Origin: JAPWJZ01 sp965279315
GTDB taxonomy: Bacteria; Pseudomonadota; Alphaproteobacteria; Micavibrionales; UBA2020
NCBI GenBank assembly: GCA_965279315.1
Contig: OZ257145.1
Span: 1,860,001-1,924,000, forward strand
Direction of reading: 5' to 3'
DNA: 64,000 nt
Shown: positions 8,604-19,800 of the stretch, piece by piece
How the letters are laid out: the number at the start of each line of letters is the position of its first letter
How positions within the stretch are numbered: the first letter of the stretch is position 1
Notes under the pieces: model-generated
What the model was told of the DNA's origin: nothing
The model's input: the letters and a program-made list of their open reading frames with translations, nothing else
Database searches by the model: none
Position numbers and translations under genes: made by a program

Positions 8604-10994
8604 CTATTTTATCATCCGTGCCGGTATCAGCAGCGCAAGGTAGCAAAGCGCGCCCAGCGCCATGGTGACGTTAAGTCCAAGCGCGATGTTGAGCGCAATC
8701 GCAATCGCGCTGCCCGTCACACCCGCCGCGCCGTTGATGCCCCAGAACCATGCCGTCGGCTGCGTGCTGACCTCCCGCGCCAGCGTCATGCCGGTCGGAA
8801 AACCGAACCCCAGCAGGCAGCCGAGCGGCAGCGTGACACTGACGCAGAGCAGCGCACGGGTGACCAGTCCCGCGCCTGCGAAATGCACCGTCATCCAGTT
8901 GATCGCAAAGATGGCGGCAAAGGCGGCAAGCGCGGTGAGTATCGCCCAGATATTGCGCGCGCGCGCCGTATCAAGCGGCAGGCGGTCGCAGATAAAGCTG
9001 CCGATCCCGGTCGACAGGACAAGGCTGAACAGCACGATGCTGAGCCCATAGGCCGGATGCCCCAGGTAAACGCTGAGCCGCTGCAGCAGCGAAATTTCAA
9101 TGAACATGAAACCCGCGCCGATCAGCGCAAACCACGCCGTGCCGCCCATCACGAACCGCCTGTTCAGGCGCGCAACCGCATCGCGCATCGGCCAGATGAT
9201 CGCGGCCGCGGCCATGGCGAGCGAAAAGAGGATGATGATATAAAGGTTCAATACCGCCTTCGCATGACCCAGCATTGCGCTGGCGTTGTTTTCCGATACC
9301 AGCCTGAAAATCTGGAACGGCTGCGCCAGGCGCACCATGTTGAAGAAAAAAGGACGCTGGTCGGTGGGCGGGCTGATGTCGAAGGCGCTCTCGCTGGCGA
9401 CAGTGTCGAGGCTGCCGCGTGTTTTGGCCGCAAGGATATTGGCAAGGTCGCCTTTCGCCGTTTTGCGCTGCGGCGAAATCAGCACCCTGAATTTCATGGC
9501 CGCCGCGCGTTTTTCCAGCGCGGCCAGCTGTTCTTGCGTCAGCGGGCCTTTCGCCAGCACCAGCGTCGCGATATGGTCGGATGCCGCCATGAAGATATGT
9601 TTTTGCGGCGCGGTCGCGCCCTGTTCGAAAAGCGCCCCCATGGCGAGCGATATCAGCCGCTCCACCTCGCTATGCGCATCACTGATATACCAGCGGCTGA
9701 CCGTCATCACGCCGCCCGCATTCAGGCGCGAAAGGAACGTGCGCCATGCCTCGACGGTATAAAGCCCGTTTTCCGACAGCGCGAATGCGCCCGCGCCCGT
9801 CGATGCCCAGGTATCGATCAGGCTCATCTGGATGATGTCGAAGGTGTCGGGGTGGCTCGCGAACCAGCTGCGCGCCTCGCTGTGGATCAGCTTCACGCCC
9901 TTCAGCGTAGATATATTTGTATAGCTCTTGAACGGCTCGGCCTTTGTCAGCAGCGATATCTGGATATCGTTGACGTCCATCGCCGTGATGTCGCGGATGC
10001 CCGCCTTGCAGGCCGACAGCACATCGCGCCCGCCGCCCACGCCGATGATGCCTGATTTTTTCAGGTCGGGCAGGGCATAGGCGATGGTCGTGACATCGTA
10101 ATCCAGCGTCTCCAGCCCCTTGCGGCAATCGCCGCCGAACTTGTTGAGCGGCGTGCCCGCATCGCCGTCGATCTTCAGGACATAGAATGACGTCTTCATG
10201 TCCTTGGGTAATGTCTTTGACGGCCCCCACAGATATGGCGGGGCGTTATCGACCGCGTTGTCGACCGTCACGCGCGAGATGGAATTCCACTGGTCATGCG
10301 CAAGCCTGCCTTGCGTCACGATATGGTTCTTGACCCAGAACGGGTAGACGAAGGGCCGCGCCGCCAGCGTGTTGCCCAGCGCCAGCAGCAAGAGCAAGAC
10401 AGCAGCGCCGCCGGCGCGCAGTTTGTCCGTCACGCCAAAGCAAAACGCCGCCAGCGCGCCCGCCGCCGCCACGATCATGATGGCAGAGGGCGCATCCACC
10501 GTTTCCATCAGCCCGAGCGCGGCAAGGCAGCCCGCCGCAGCCCCCACAAGGTCGAACGCATAGGTGCGGGCGGAAGGGTGCGGCGCGCGCGTGATCGCGA
10601 GGCTCAACGCATAGCCCGCAAAATAATAGGAAGGGATGGTGCACAGCGCCGCCATCGGCAGCGTCATCAGTGTTTTCGCCGAACTCGCCGCCACGATCGG
10701 CAATATCATGTGCGTTGCGAGCGCGAAGCTGGTGAAGATCGCAAAATTGACGCAGGCATCGCCCATCAGCCTTGCGTAATTGTCCCGCTGCTCCGCCTCG
10801 TTGCCCTTGTGCACATGCAGTGCGCCCAGCGTCAGGCCGAACATGGCGACGCTGATGACAAGGAAGGACAGGTGATACCAGGTGGTGACCGAAAAAATCC
10901 GCGCCTGCAGGATCTGCAGCATCATCAATACGCCGCTCAGGACAAAAACGCCGGTATAGAACGCGCGGGGCGAGGGGTTTTTCATGGGCGGCAT
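8604..10994 (-). CDS. Membrane protein with spermidine synthase-like (polyamine aminopropyltransferase fold) domain
   Basis: This 796-residue protein has a block of N-terminal transmembrane helices (to about residue 220), a central soluble domain and another block of helices at the C-terminus (from about residue 575). The central domain carries a spermidine-synthase/SAM-binding pattern: GIIGVGGGRDVLSACKAG, the acidic TAMDVND, and FDIIQMSLIDTW. Proteins of this architecture are common, but most have no assigned substrate. I would not claim polyamine synthesis. The start follows a divergent intergenic region shared with the IalB-like gene. The product is an inner-membrane protein. Confidence is high for the architecture and low for function. 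Confidence 0.8.
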   Translation of the reverse strand: MPPMKNPSPRAFYTGVFVLSGVLMMLQILQARIFSVTTWYHLSFLVISVAMFGLTLGALHVHKGNEAEQRDNYARLMGDACVNFAIFTSFALATHMILPIVAASSAKTLMTLPMAALCTIPSYYFAGYALSLAITRAPHPSARTYAFDLVGAAAGCLAALGLMETVDAPSAIMIVAAAGALAAFCFGVTDKLRAGGAAVLLLLLALGNTLAARPFVYPFWVKNHIVTQGRLAHDQWNSISRVTVDNAVDNAPPYLWGPSKTLPKDMKTSFYVLKIDGDAGTPLNKFGGDCRKGLETLDYDVTTIAYALPDLKKSGIIGVGGGRDVLSACKAGIRDITAMDVNDIQISLLTKAEPFKSYTNISTLKGVKLIHSEARSWFASHPDTFDIIQMSLIDTWASTGAGAFALSENGLYTVEAWRTFLSRLNAGGVMTVSRWYISDAHSEVERLISLAMGALFEQGATAPQKHIFMAASDHIATLVLAKGPLTQEQLAALEKRAAAMKFRVLISPQRKTAKGDLANILAAKTRGSLDTVASESAFDISPPTDQRPFFFNMVRLAQPFQIFRLVSENNASAMLGHAKAVLNLYIIILFSLAMAAAAIIWPMRDAVARLNRRFVMGGTAWFALIGAGFMFIEISLLQRLSVYLGHPAYGLSIVLFSLVLSTGIGSFICDRLPLDTARARNIWAILTALAAFAAIFAINWMTVHFAGAGLVTRALLCVSVTLPLGCLLGFGFPTGMTLAREVSTQPTAWFWGINGAAGVTGSAIAIALNIALGLNVTMALGALCYLALLIPARMIK

Positions 10995-11180
10995 ATCCTT
11001 GGGTCCGGGGCACTCCCAGATTAGAGGAACTGCCCGCGCCGCCCAAAGGGATTTGCGGACTGGAATGACGTTATGTCAATTAAAATAATTAAACGCTGCT
11101 GTTCCGGAAAGGGGGCGAATCTGCGAATGTGACGCGGGCAGAATTTTGAAAACGCCTTGCAGAAGAAAGAAAGACAATCC

Positions 11181-11738
11181 ATGAAAACAAAGATGTTTAT
11201 GATCGCGGCGCTTGCCCTGCTCGCCTTCGCGGCGCCCGCGATTGCCGCCACCGAAACCGCCGCCAAGCCTGCGGCTGCCGCGCGCCCTGTGCCGGTCACC
11301 ACCAAATTCGACGACTGGACGCTGCAATGCATCTCGTCCACCAAAGGCAAATACTGCGGCCTGTACCAGAAAGCCTTCGCAACGGTCGATGGCAAGAAAG
11401 CCATGGCCGTCTTAAGCGAAGTCGAGCTGATGAAAAGCAAGGACGGCAAGAAAACCCCGCATATGCGTCTCGTCACGCCGCTGGGTTCGTGGCTGCCCAG
11501 CAATATCGGCTTCAAGCTGGATGACGAAAAACAAAATATCGTGCCGTATTTCATGTGCGGCCGCACGGGCTGCATGACCGACCTGACGCTGGAGGCGGAG
11601 CATATCTCCCGCCTGAAAAAAGGCAAACGCCTGCTGGTCGCCTACCGCACCTCGCCCCGCAAGGAAGACCAGATCGAAGCCCCGCTGTCGATGAAGGGCT
11701 TTTCTGCCGCGCTTGATGCGCTGCTGAAAAACGGCTGA
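11181..11738 (+). CDS. IalB-family (invasion-associated locus B) periplasmic protein
   Basis: The protein of 185 residues begins with a clear signal peptide (KTKMFMIAALALLAFAAPAIAA) and has the IalB-family body: a TTKFDDWTLQC strand, paired cysteines (QCISSTKGKYCGLYQ and FMCGRTGCM), and LRLVTPLG-like and NIGFKLDD segments. IalB proteins are named for red-cell invasion in Bartonella but are widespread in free-living alphaproteobacteria, where their role is unclear. I chose the ATG at 11181 because the signal peptide starts there. A TTG at 11157 in the same frame would add eight charged residues. The next gene starts only eight bases after the stop, so the two form an operon. Confidence 0.85.
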   Translation: MKTKMFMIAALALLAFAAPAIAATETAAKPAAAARPVPVTTKFDDWTLQCISSTKGKYCGLYQKAFATVDGKKAMAVLSEVELMKSKDGKKTPHMRLVTPLGSWLPSNIGFKLDDEKQNIVPYFMCGRTGCMTDLTLEAEHISRLKKGKRLLVAYRTSPRKEDQIEAPLSMKGFSAALDALLKNG

Positions 11739-11746
11739 TACAACCT

Positions 11747-12520
11747 TTGCGTCTTTTTACCGCATTTGTGTTTTCGCTGGCGTTGGCGGGCTGCTCCCTG
11801 ATGGGGATGCAGCCCCCGCCGTCCGCGCCTGTGGCGACGGCGCCTGCGGGATTTACGCTGCGGCAGATAACGGCGGGGGCGTTCATGCTGACGGCCCACG
11901 AAAAAATCCGCAGTCCCGGGCAGGTGGCGGCTGTTTATATCGGCGGCGACGGGCCCGATGCGGGTGTCGCTCCCGCGCTTGCCGCCCGCGACAAATCCGC
12001 GAATGTCATTTTCCTGACGCGCCCGTGCCAGAACGGCGCGCCCTGTGCCGATGAATTCCGCGGCGCAAAACGCTTTAGCCCCGAAGTGATCGGCGCGATG
12101 GGCACGGCGCTGGATGCGCTGAAGAAACAGCACAACTTTTACGGTTTCAACCTGATCGGTTTTTCGGCGGGCGCGACGGTTGCGACACTGGTCGCGGCGC
12201 AGCGTAGCGACGTGCTCAGCCTCCGCACGGTTGCGGGCAACCTGGATACAGCCGCCTATGGCCGGTTGCATCATCTGCCCGCGTTGGAGGGATCATTGAA
12301 TCCCGTCGATGTTGCGGCGAAATTACTGCCGCTGGGCCAGAAGCATTTTATCGGTGCGCATGACAAAACGGTGCCCGCCGATATCGGCAACAGTTTTATC
12401 GAGGCCTCGGGCCGCCCCGACTGCCTTGGCCTGACCGTGATCGACACGGCAGGGCATACCGATGGCTGGGCCGAAATCTGGCCGGATCTGCTGGAGCAGC
12501 CCTTACAAGGCGGCTGCTGA
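11747..12520 (+). CDS. Putative lipoprotein with alpha/beta-hydrolase-like fold
   Basis: The 257-residue product starts with a short lipoprotein signal ending in LALAGC, so it should be lipid-anchored after processing. The body has a nucleophile-elbow motif GFSAG (around residue 142), a possible acid in GAHDKTVP, and a late histidine in TAGHTDGW, in the right order for a serine hydrolase. The start codon is TTG, with no good ribosome binding site, eight bases after the IalB gene. Translation is therefore probably coupled. The substrate is unknown. A stem-loop with seven T residues (12495-12527) sits across the stop codon and should end this two-gene operon. Confidence 0.75.
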   Translation: MRLFTAFVFSLALAGCSLMGMQPPPSAPVATAPAGFTLRQITAGAFMLTAHEKIRSPGQVAAVYIGGDGPDAGVAPALAARDKSANVIFLTRPCQNGAPCADEFRGAKRFSPEVIGAMGTALDALKKQHNFYGFNLIGFSAGATVATLVAAQRSDVLSLRTVAGNLDTAAYGRLHHLPALEGSLNPVDVAAKLLPLGQKHFIGAHDKTVPADIGNSFIEASGRPDCLGLTVIDTAGHTDGWAEIWPDLLEQPLQGGC

Positions 12521-12527
12521 TTTTTTT
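12495..12527 (+). terminator. Intrinsic terminator overlapping the lipoprotein stop codon
   Basis: AGCAGCC at 12495-12501 pairs with GGCTGCT at 12512-12518, the inner CCTT/AAGG adds to the stem, and seven T residues follow at 12521-12527. The hairpin lies inside the last codons of the upstream gene. Confidence 0.75.
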
Positions 12528-12540
12528 GTCTTTTGAACAA

Positions 12541-12555
12541 GAACAAAACTAGAAC
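12541..12555. promoter_or_regulatory. LexA (SOS) box, GAAC-N7-GAAC
   Basis: GAAC at 12541-12544 and GAAC at 12552-12555 are separated by exactly seven bases (AAAACTA). This is the reverse complement of GTTC-N7-GTTC, the known LexA direct-repeat box of alphaproteobacteria. A further GAAC lies at 12535. A possible -35 (TTGAAC, 12533-12538) and -10 (CAATAT, 12555-12560) with a 16-base spacer would place the box between the promoter elements, where LexA would block transcription of the radical SAM gene that starts at 12584. Confidence 0.65.
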
Positions 12556-12583
12556 AATATTTTTGCTCGTGTTATATATAGTC

Positions 12584-13681
12584 ATGAGCACAAAACCGCC
12601 TTTATTAATTCCGGAAAATATCAGGGGTCGTGGCGCGCTGGAAAATCCGGCCGGCCGGTTCGAACCGCTGCAGGTCGAAGCCGATCCCGAAGGTGCGATG
12701 CCTGTCGAGGGAGAGAACGAATTCGCCCTGCCGAAGCTGAAGACGCAAATTTTCCGCGACAAGTCCAAATCGATCCTGTCGTCAAATGACAGCCCCGATA
12801 TCGGGATGGAGGCGACGCTGAACCCGTATCGTGGCTGTGAACACGGCTGCATCTATTGCTTCGCAAGGCCGACGCATGAATATCTCGGCCTGTCGGCGGG
12901 GCTGGATTTCGAGACGAAGATTTTTGCCAAACCCGATGCGCCGAAACTGCTGGCGGAAAAATTGAAATCCCGCAGCTGGCAGCCCGTTGTGATCTTTATG
13001 AGCGGGGTGACAGACCCCTATCAGCCGCTCGAGCGAAGGATGAAAATCACGCGGCAGTGCCTTGAGGTTCTGGAAGATTTTCAAAACCCTGTGTCCTTTA
13101 TCACCAAAAATCATCTCGTCACGCGCGATATCGATATTTTGTCGCGCATGGCTGCCCTGAACCTCGTTTCGGTCAATATGTCGGTGACAACGCTCGACCG
13201 GAAAGTGGCGCGCGCGATGGAGCCGCGGGCATCCACGCCGCCGATGCGGCTGCGCGCCATCGAACAGTTGTCGCAGGCCGGCATCCCCGTGAATGTGCTG
13301 ATTGGTCCCGTTGTGCCCGGCCTGACCGAACATGAAATTCCGGCGATACTGGAGGCGGCGTCGAAAGCGGGGGCTTGCTCTGCCGGTTACACGATGCTGC
13401 GCCTGCCTTACGGCGTGAAAGATTTATTCCAGACATGGCTGCACGAACATTATCCTGAACGCGCGGAAAAAATCCTGAACCGTATCCGCTCCATCAGGGA
13501 CGGCAAGCTGAACGATGGCGAATTCGGCAGCCGCATGCGGGGCGAGGGGTTCCATGCCAGCCAGATATCGCAGCTGTTCGATTTGTCCCGAAAACGGTTT
13601 GGACTCACGCGCCGCATGAAGCTGACATCTGAACATTTCAGGCGCAACGCACACGATGCGCAGCTGAATTTATTTTCATAA
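12584..13681 (+). CDS. PA0069/Rv2578c-family radical SAM protein (SplB-related)
   Basis: This 365-residue protein has the radical SAM cluster motif C-x3-C-x2-C (RGCEHGCIYC, about residue 85) within NPYRGCEHGCIYCFARPTH, as in the PA0069/Rv2578c family. That family is related to the spore photoproduct lyase group and has no firmly assigned reaction. Other family features are SGVTDPYQP, FITKNHLVTRD, and a C-terminal arginine/lysine-rich tail. The start at 12584 (MSTKPP) is preferred; an in-frame ATG at 12533 would lie within the promoter and the SOS box. The LexA box at 12541-12555 suggests DNA-damage induction and hence a repair-related role, which is inference. Confidence 0.85.
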   Translation: MSTKPPLLIPENIRGRGALENPAGRFEPLQVEADPEGAMPVEGENEFALPKLKTQIFRDKSKSILSSNDSPDIGMEATLNPYRGCEHGCIYCFARPTHEYLGLSAGLDFETKIFAKPDAPKLLAEKLKSRSWQPVVIFMSGVTDPYQPLERRMKITRQCLEVLEDFQNPVSFITKNHLVTRDIDILSRMAALNLVSVNMSVTTLDRKVARAMEPRASTPPMRLRAIEQLSQAGIPVNVLIGPVVPGLTEHEIPAILEAASKAGACSAGYTMLRLPYGVKDLFQTWLHEHYPERAEKILNRIRSIRDGKLNDGEFGSRMRGEGFHASQISQLFDLSRKRFGLTRRMKLTSEHFRRNAHDAQLNLFS

Positions 13682-13699
13682 AGTACAAATGCGGTACGG

Positions 13700-13718
13700 A
13701 AAATTGTTGGACAATTTT
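13700..13718. terminator. A/T-rich hairpin after the radical SAM gene, possible weak terminator
   Basis: AAAATTGT (13700-13707) and ACAATTTT (13711-13718) are perfect inverted arms around a TGG loop, with TTC following. The stem is A/T-rich, so termination would be weak. It could instead be an operator. Confidence 0.35.
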
Positions 13719-13776
13719 TCAGAAAGTTAAATTTTTAGAAAAATTTTCAAAAAACCCCGCGGAAACGCTGTCTGGT

Positions 13777-13791
13777 TAAGCACTCGTTAAT
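13777..13791. promoter_or_regulatory. CtrA-type box TTAA-N7-TTAA in the promoter of the giant RTX gene
   Basis: TTAA at 13777-13780 and TTAA at 13788-13791 are separated by exactly seven bases (GCACTCG), which is the full CtrA recognition pattern. A -10-like TGTAAT (five of six consensus bases) lies at 13807-13812, so the box would overlap the -35 region. Transcription would then start near 13819, downstream of the first in-frame ATG (13798). This supports the ATG at 13861 as the true start of the giant gene. Confidence 0.6.
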
Positions 13792-13860
13792 CCACACATG
13801 GGAAATTGTAATAAGGGGGGAAGAATTTCCCCAAGCATTTTTCATGGGAGAACACCAGTC

Positions 13861-16800
13861 ATGGCAGTCGTCACCGGCACCGCGAACAACGATTTAATTA
13901 ACGGCACCGCCACCAATGACACCCTCAACGGGCTTGCGGGTAACGACATCATCATCGCCAATGCGGGCAACGACACGCTGAACGGCGGGCTCGGCGCCGA
14001 CATCATGAACGGCGGGCTTGGCAACGACGTGTATATCGTCGATGACGCGGGCGACCTTATCAACGAAAACGCGAACGAAGGCACAGACCTTGTGCAGTCG
14101 AGCATCAGCTACACGCTGACCGCGAACGTTGAAAACCTCACGCTCACAGGCGTTGGCGCCATCAACGGCACGGGTAACGCGCTCGCCAACACCATGAACG
14201 GCAACGCCGGCATCAACACGCTGGACGGCGGCGACGGCAACGACACCCTGAACGGCTTGGTGGGCGCAGACGTGATGATCGGCGGCCTCGGCAATGACGT
14301 GTTCATCGTCGATAACGCGGGCGACGTCGTGTCTGAAAACGCATCCGCCGGAACCGACCTTGTGCAGTCCAGCATCACTTACAGCCTTGCCTCTACTCCC
14401 GACGTCGAAAACCTGACCCTCACCGGCACGGGCGTCATCAACGGCACGGGTAACGCCGCCGACAACACGATTCTCGGCAACAGCGCGAAAAACGTGCTGT
14501 CGGGCGGCGACGGCAACGACTTGCTGAACGGCCTTGCGGGCAACGACACCATGATTGGCGGGCTGGGCGACGACACCTTCGTCGTCGACAGCACGACCGA
14601 CCTCGTTTCCGAAGCTTCCGGCGAAGGCACGGATACGGTGCAGGCCGCGATCACCTACACGCTTGCCGCAAACATCGAAAACCTGACCCTGACAGGCACC
14701 AGTGCCATCAATGGCACGGGTAACGCGCTTGACAACACCCTGACCGGCAACGGCGGCGCGAACACGCTGGATGGCGGCGTCGGCGCGGACGTCATGATCG
14801 GCGGGATTGGCAACGACACTTATATCGTCGACAATGCAAGCGATGTCGTGAGCGAAGCCCTGAACGGCGGCACGGATACCGTGCGCGCGGCTGCCAGCTA
14901 TACGCTGGGCGCAAACGTGGAAAACCTGGTGCTGACCGGCGCCGGGTCGGTCGACGGCACGGGTAACGCGCTCAAGAACACCCTGACCGGCAACGCCGGC
15001 AACAACACGCTGGACGGCGGTGCCGGTATCGACACCATGATCGGCGGCCTCGGTAACGACACCTATATCGTCGATGCAGTCGGTGAAGTGATCACTGAAG
15101 GCACGAATGCCGGTACGGATACCGTCATGTCTGCGGTCACCTACACGCTTGGCACGAACCTTGAAAATCTCGTCCTGACCGGCACCGCGAATATCAACGC
15201 GACCGGTAACACTCTTGCCAACACGCTGACCGGCAACACCGGCAACAACACGCTGTCGGGCGGCGCAGGCGCGGACGTCATGATCGGCGGGATGGGCAAC
15301 GATACCTATATCATCGATAACGTCGGCGACGTGGCATCGGAAAATTCCGGCGAAGGCACGGACACGGTCTCTGCCGCTTCGACCTATACGCTGGGCGCGA
15401 ACATCGAAAACCTGATCCTGACAGGCACGACAGCCATCAACGGCACGGGTAACGGTGATGATAACGTCATTACCGGCAACTCCGGCAAAAATATCCTGGA
15501 TGGCGGCGCGGGCGCGGACACGCTGGACGGCGGCACCAACGGCGACACCATGATCGGCGGCCTGGGCGACGACACCTATTACGTCGACAACACGGGCGAC
15601 GTCATTTCCGAGAACGCGAGCGAAGGCTCCGACACCGTCATCACGACGATGTCCTACACCCTCAGCGCGAATATCGAGAACCTGACCCTGAGCGGCACGG
15701 CCGCAGTCGGCACGGGCAACAGCGACGACAACATCATCACCGGCAACGCCTCCAACAACACACTGAACGGCATGGCCGGCGCGGACACCATGAGCGGCGG
15801 CCTGGGCAACGATATTTACGTCGTCGATGACGCGGGCGATATTGTGTCTGAAAACGCGTCCGGCGGCACCGATACGGTGCAGGCTTCCATCAGCTACAGC
15901 ATTGCGGCGCAAGCGAACGTCGAACACCTGACGCTGACGGGGATTGCGGATATCAACGCGACCGGCAACGCGCTTGCCAACACCCTGACCGGCAACGCCG
16001 GCGCGAACACGCTGGACGGCGGTGTGGGCGCCGACCTGATGATCGGCGGGCTTGGCGACGACGTGTACCTTGTCGACAGCACGGGTGATGTCATCAATGA
16101 ACTGACAAACGCGGGCACTGATGAAGTGCGCACTTCTGCCAGCTATACGCTGGGCGCGAATATTGAAAACCTCGTCCTGACGGGCGTTGCCGCCATCAAC
16201 GGCACCGGCAACGCGTCGAACAACACGATCACCGGCAACGCGGCTGCAAACACGCTCAATGGCAGCACTGGCGCAGATACCATGATCGGCGGCGACGGCA
16301 ACGACACCTATTTCGTCGATAATGCGCTGGATACGGTTGTTGAATCGACGGGCGAAGGCACGGATACGGTCAATACGACCGTCAGCTATACGCTGGCTGC
16401 GGACATCGAAAACCTGGTCCTGACCGGCACGATCGGCATCAACGGCACGGGTAACGCTTCTGATAACACCATTACCGGCAACGCGTTGGCGAACACGCTG
16501 GATGGCGGCGCGGGCAATGACGTGATGATCGGCGGCCTTGGCAACGACACCTATATCGTCGATGCGGCGGGCGACGTTGTGTCCGAACTTGCATCCGGCG
16601 GCACCGATACCGTGCGCACCGACATCACCTACAGCCTTGCGGCGCTGGCCAATGTCGAGAACCTGACGCTGACCGGCACAGCCGATATCAACGCCACGGG
16701 TAACGCGCTGGTGAACGTATTGACGGGCAACGACGGCGCGAACACGCTGGATGGCGGCGCCGGCAACGACACCATGTCGGGTGGCCTCGGCGACGACACT

Positions 16801-19800
16801 TACATCGTTGATTCGACGGGCGACGTACTGGTCGAGGCGACATCGGGCGGCACGGATACCGTCCAGTCTTCCGCCTCCTACACGCTCGGCAGCAATTTTG
16901 AAAACCTGACGCTGACGGGCGTTGCCGCGGTGAACGCCACCGGCAACACCGAAATCAACGTCCTGACCGGCAACGCGGGCGCGAACACGCTGAACGGCCT
17001 TGTGGGCGCGGACACCATGATCGGCGGCGACGGCAACGACACCTATATCATCGATAACATCGGTGATTCCATCACCGAAATCACCGGCGAAGGCAATGAC
17101 ACGGTCCAGTCGAGCATCAGCTACACGCTGGGTGCCTTTGTTGAAAACCTGACGCTGACCGGGACGGCCAACATCAATGCGACCGGCAACACCGATGCCA
17201 ATATCCTGACCGGCAACGGCGGCGCGAACACGCTGGACGGCGGTGCCGGCATGGATACCATGATCGGCGGCCTCGGCAACGACACCTATGTCGTCGATGA
17301 TGCGGGCGATGTGGTTTCCGAAGCCTCGAGCGCGGGCACCGATACGGTCCGCACGACGGTTTCCTACACGCTGGCGGCGAATATCGAAAACCTGACCCTG
17401 CTGGGCAGCGACGCAATCAATGGCACGGGTAACACCGCGACCAACACTATCACCGGTAACGATGCCGCGAACACGCTGGATGGTGGCGCGGGCGTCGATA
17501 CGCTGATCGGCGGCTTGGGCGACGACACCTATGTGGTGGATGTCCTAGGCGATGTTGTGAACGAACTGGCGGGCGAAGGCAATGATACTGTCATGACCGG
17601 CATCACCTATACCCTTGGCAACAACATTGAAAACCTGACCCTGACCGGGGTTGCAGCGATCAATGGCACGGGTAACGCGTCAGTCAACGTATTGACCGGC
17701 AACAGTGGCAACAACACGCTGAACGGGGCAGCCGGTGCGGATACCATGATCGGCGGCTTGGGCGATGACACTTATGTAGTGGATGACGCAGGCGATACGA
17801 TCAGCGAAAACGCATCGGAAGGCACGGACACTGTGCAGGCAAGCTTCTCCTACACGCTCGCCGCAAACGTTGAAAACCTTGTGCTCACCGGCACTGCGGC
17901 TATCAACGGCACGGGTAACGCGGCCGTCAACGTATTGACCGGCAACAGTGGCAACAACACGCTGGACGGAGGTCTGGGTGCTGACACCATGATCGGCGGC
18001 CTGGGCGACGACACTTACCTGATCGATGACGTGGCAGACACTATCGTCGAGCTTGCCAACGGCGGTCTCGATAGCGTGAACAGCGGTATCAGCTATGTGC
18101 TGGCGGCGAACATTGAAAACCTGACCTTGACTGGGATTGCGGCGATCAATGGCACGGGTAACGCGGGCGTCAACCGCCTGACCGGCAACTCGGCAGCGAA
18201 CACGCTTGACGGCGGCGCAGGCGCTGACGCGATGATCGGTGGCGACGGCGACGACACCTATGTCGTGGATGACGTCAATGACGTCGTCATCGAAAACGTG
18301 AATGAAGGCAATGACACCATTCAGGCCAGCATCAGCTATAACATGTCGAGCCTGCTGAACATCGAAAACCTCAGCCTTATCGGCACATCGGCCATCAACG
18401 CGATCGGCAACGCTTCGGACAATACGATTACAGGCAACACCGCCATCAACACCATCGATGGCGGCCAGGGTGCCGACACCATGGCCGGCGGCGCGGGCGA
18501 CGACGTGTATTTCGTCGATGACGCCGGCGATGTGGTCAGCGAAAACGCCGGCGAAGGCAATGATACTGTGTTCTCCAGTGTAACGCATACGCTGTCGGCG
18601 AACGTAGAGCGGCTGACGCTGACGGGAACGGCCGACAACAACGCGACCGGTAACGGCTCGGTCAACGTGCTGACCGGCAATAGCGGCAACAACACGCTGG
18701 ATGGCGGCGCGGGAGCCGACACCATGATCGGCGGCGCGGGCAACGACACTTACATCGTCGATGTCGGCACTGATGTGATTTCCGAAGCGGCCAACGAGGG
18801 TTCGGATACGGTCATGTCGTCCAACAGCTATACGCTGGGCGCAAACCTTGAGGCCCTTATCCTGACAGGCAGCGGCAACATCAACGGTTCGGGTAACGCG
18901 CTCGACAACACGCTCACGGGCAATTCGGGCAATAACGTCCTGAACGGGCTGGTCGGCGCCGACACCATGATCGGCGGCGCGGGCAACGACACCTATATTG
19001 TCGATAACATCGGGGATGTGGTCAGCGAAAATTCTGCTGAAGGCACTGACACCGTGCAGTCATCGATTTCTTACACCATTTCCGATGACATCGAAAACCT
19101 GACCTTGACCGGCACTGCCATCAGTGCAACGGGCAACAGCGCGGTCAACATCCTGACCGGTAACAACAGCAGCAACACGCTGGATGGCGGCGCGGGCGCC
19201 GACACCATGATCGGCGGAACCGGCGACGACACTTACTATGTCGATGATGTCGGCGACGTCGTGTCCGAGCTCGCTTCCTCGGGCACCGACACTGTCATTT
19301 CCACGATCACCTACTCGCTGGCGGCTCTTCCCGCGATCGAGCATGTGACGCTTGTGGGCGTGGCCGCGATTGACGCGACAGGTAACAACCTCAATAACAT
19401 CTTGACCGGGAACAGCGCAGCCAACACCCTGAACGGCGGCTTGGCGGCGGATACGATGATCGGCGGCGACGGCAACGACGTGTATTTTGTCGATAGCGCG
19501 GGCGACGTCATCGTCGAACTTGCGAACGAAGGCACGGAAACCGTGAATTCCAGCGTCACCTACACACTTTCAGCGAATGTCGAAAACCTAATCCTGACAG
19601 GTGCCGGCGTCATTGACGGCGCTGGCAACAGCGGCGTCAACACGATCACAGGTAACACGGCTGCCAACGTCCTTGACGGCGGCGCGGGAGCCGACACCAT
19701 GATCGGCGGAACGGGCAACGACACCTATATCGTCGATGACGCGGGCGATGTGGTCAGCGAAAACGCGGGCGAAGGCACTGACACGGTCCAGTCGAGCATC

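Noticed and set aside
11076..11094. TTAA pair as a third CtrA box
   Set aside because: The spacing is five bases rather than seven.
13894..15927. 677-codon minus-strand frame (and 21646-22881 minus) inside the giant RTX gene
   Set aside because: These are mirror frames of a repetitive G+C-rich gene. They repeat with the same period and have no start signals.
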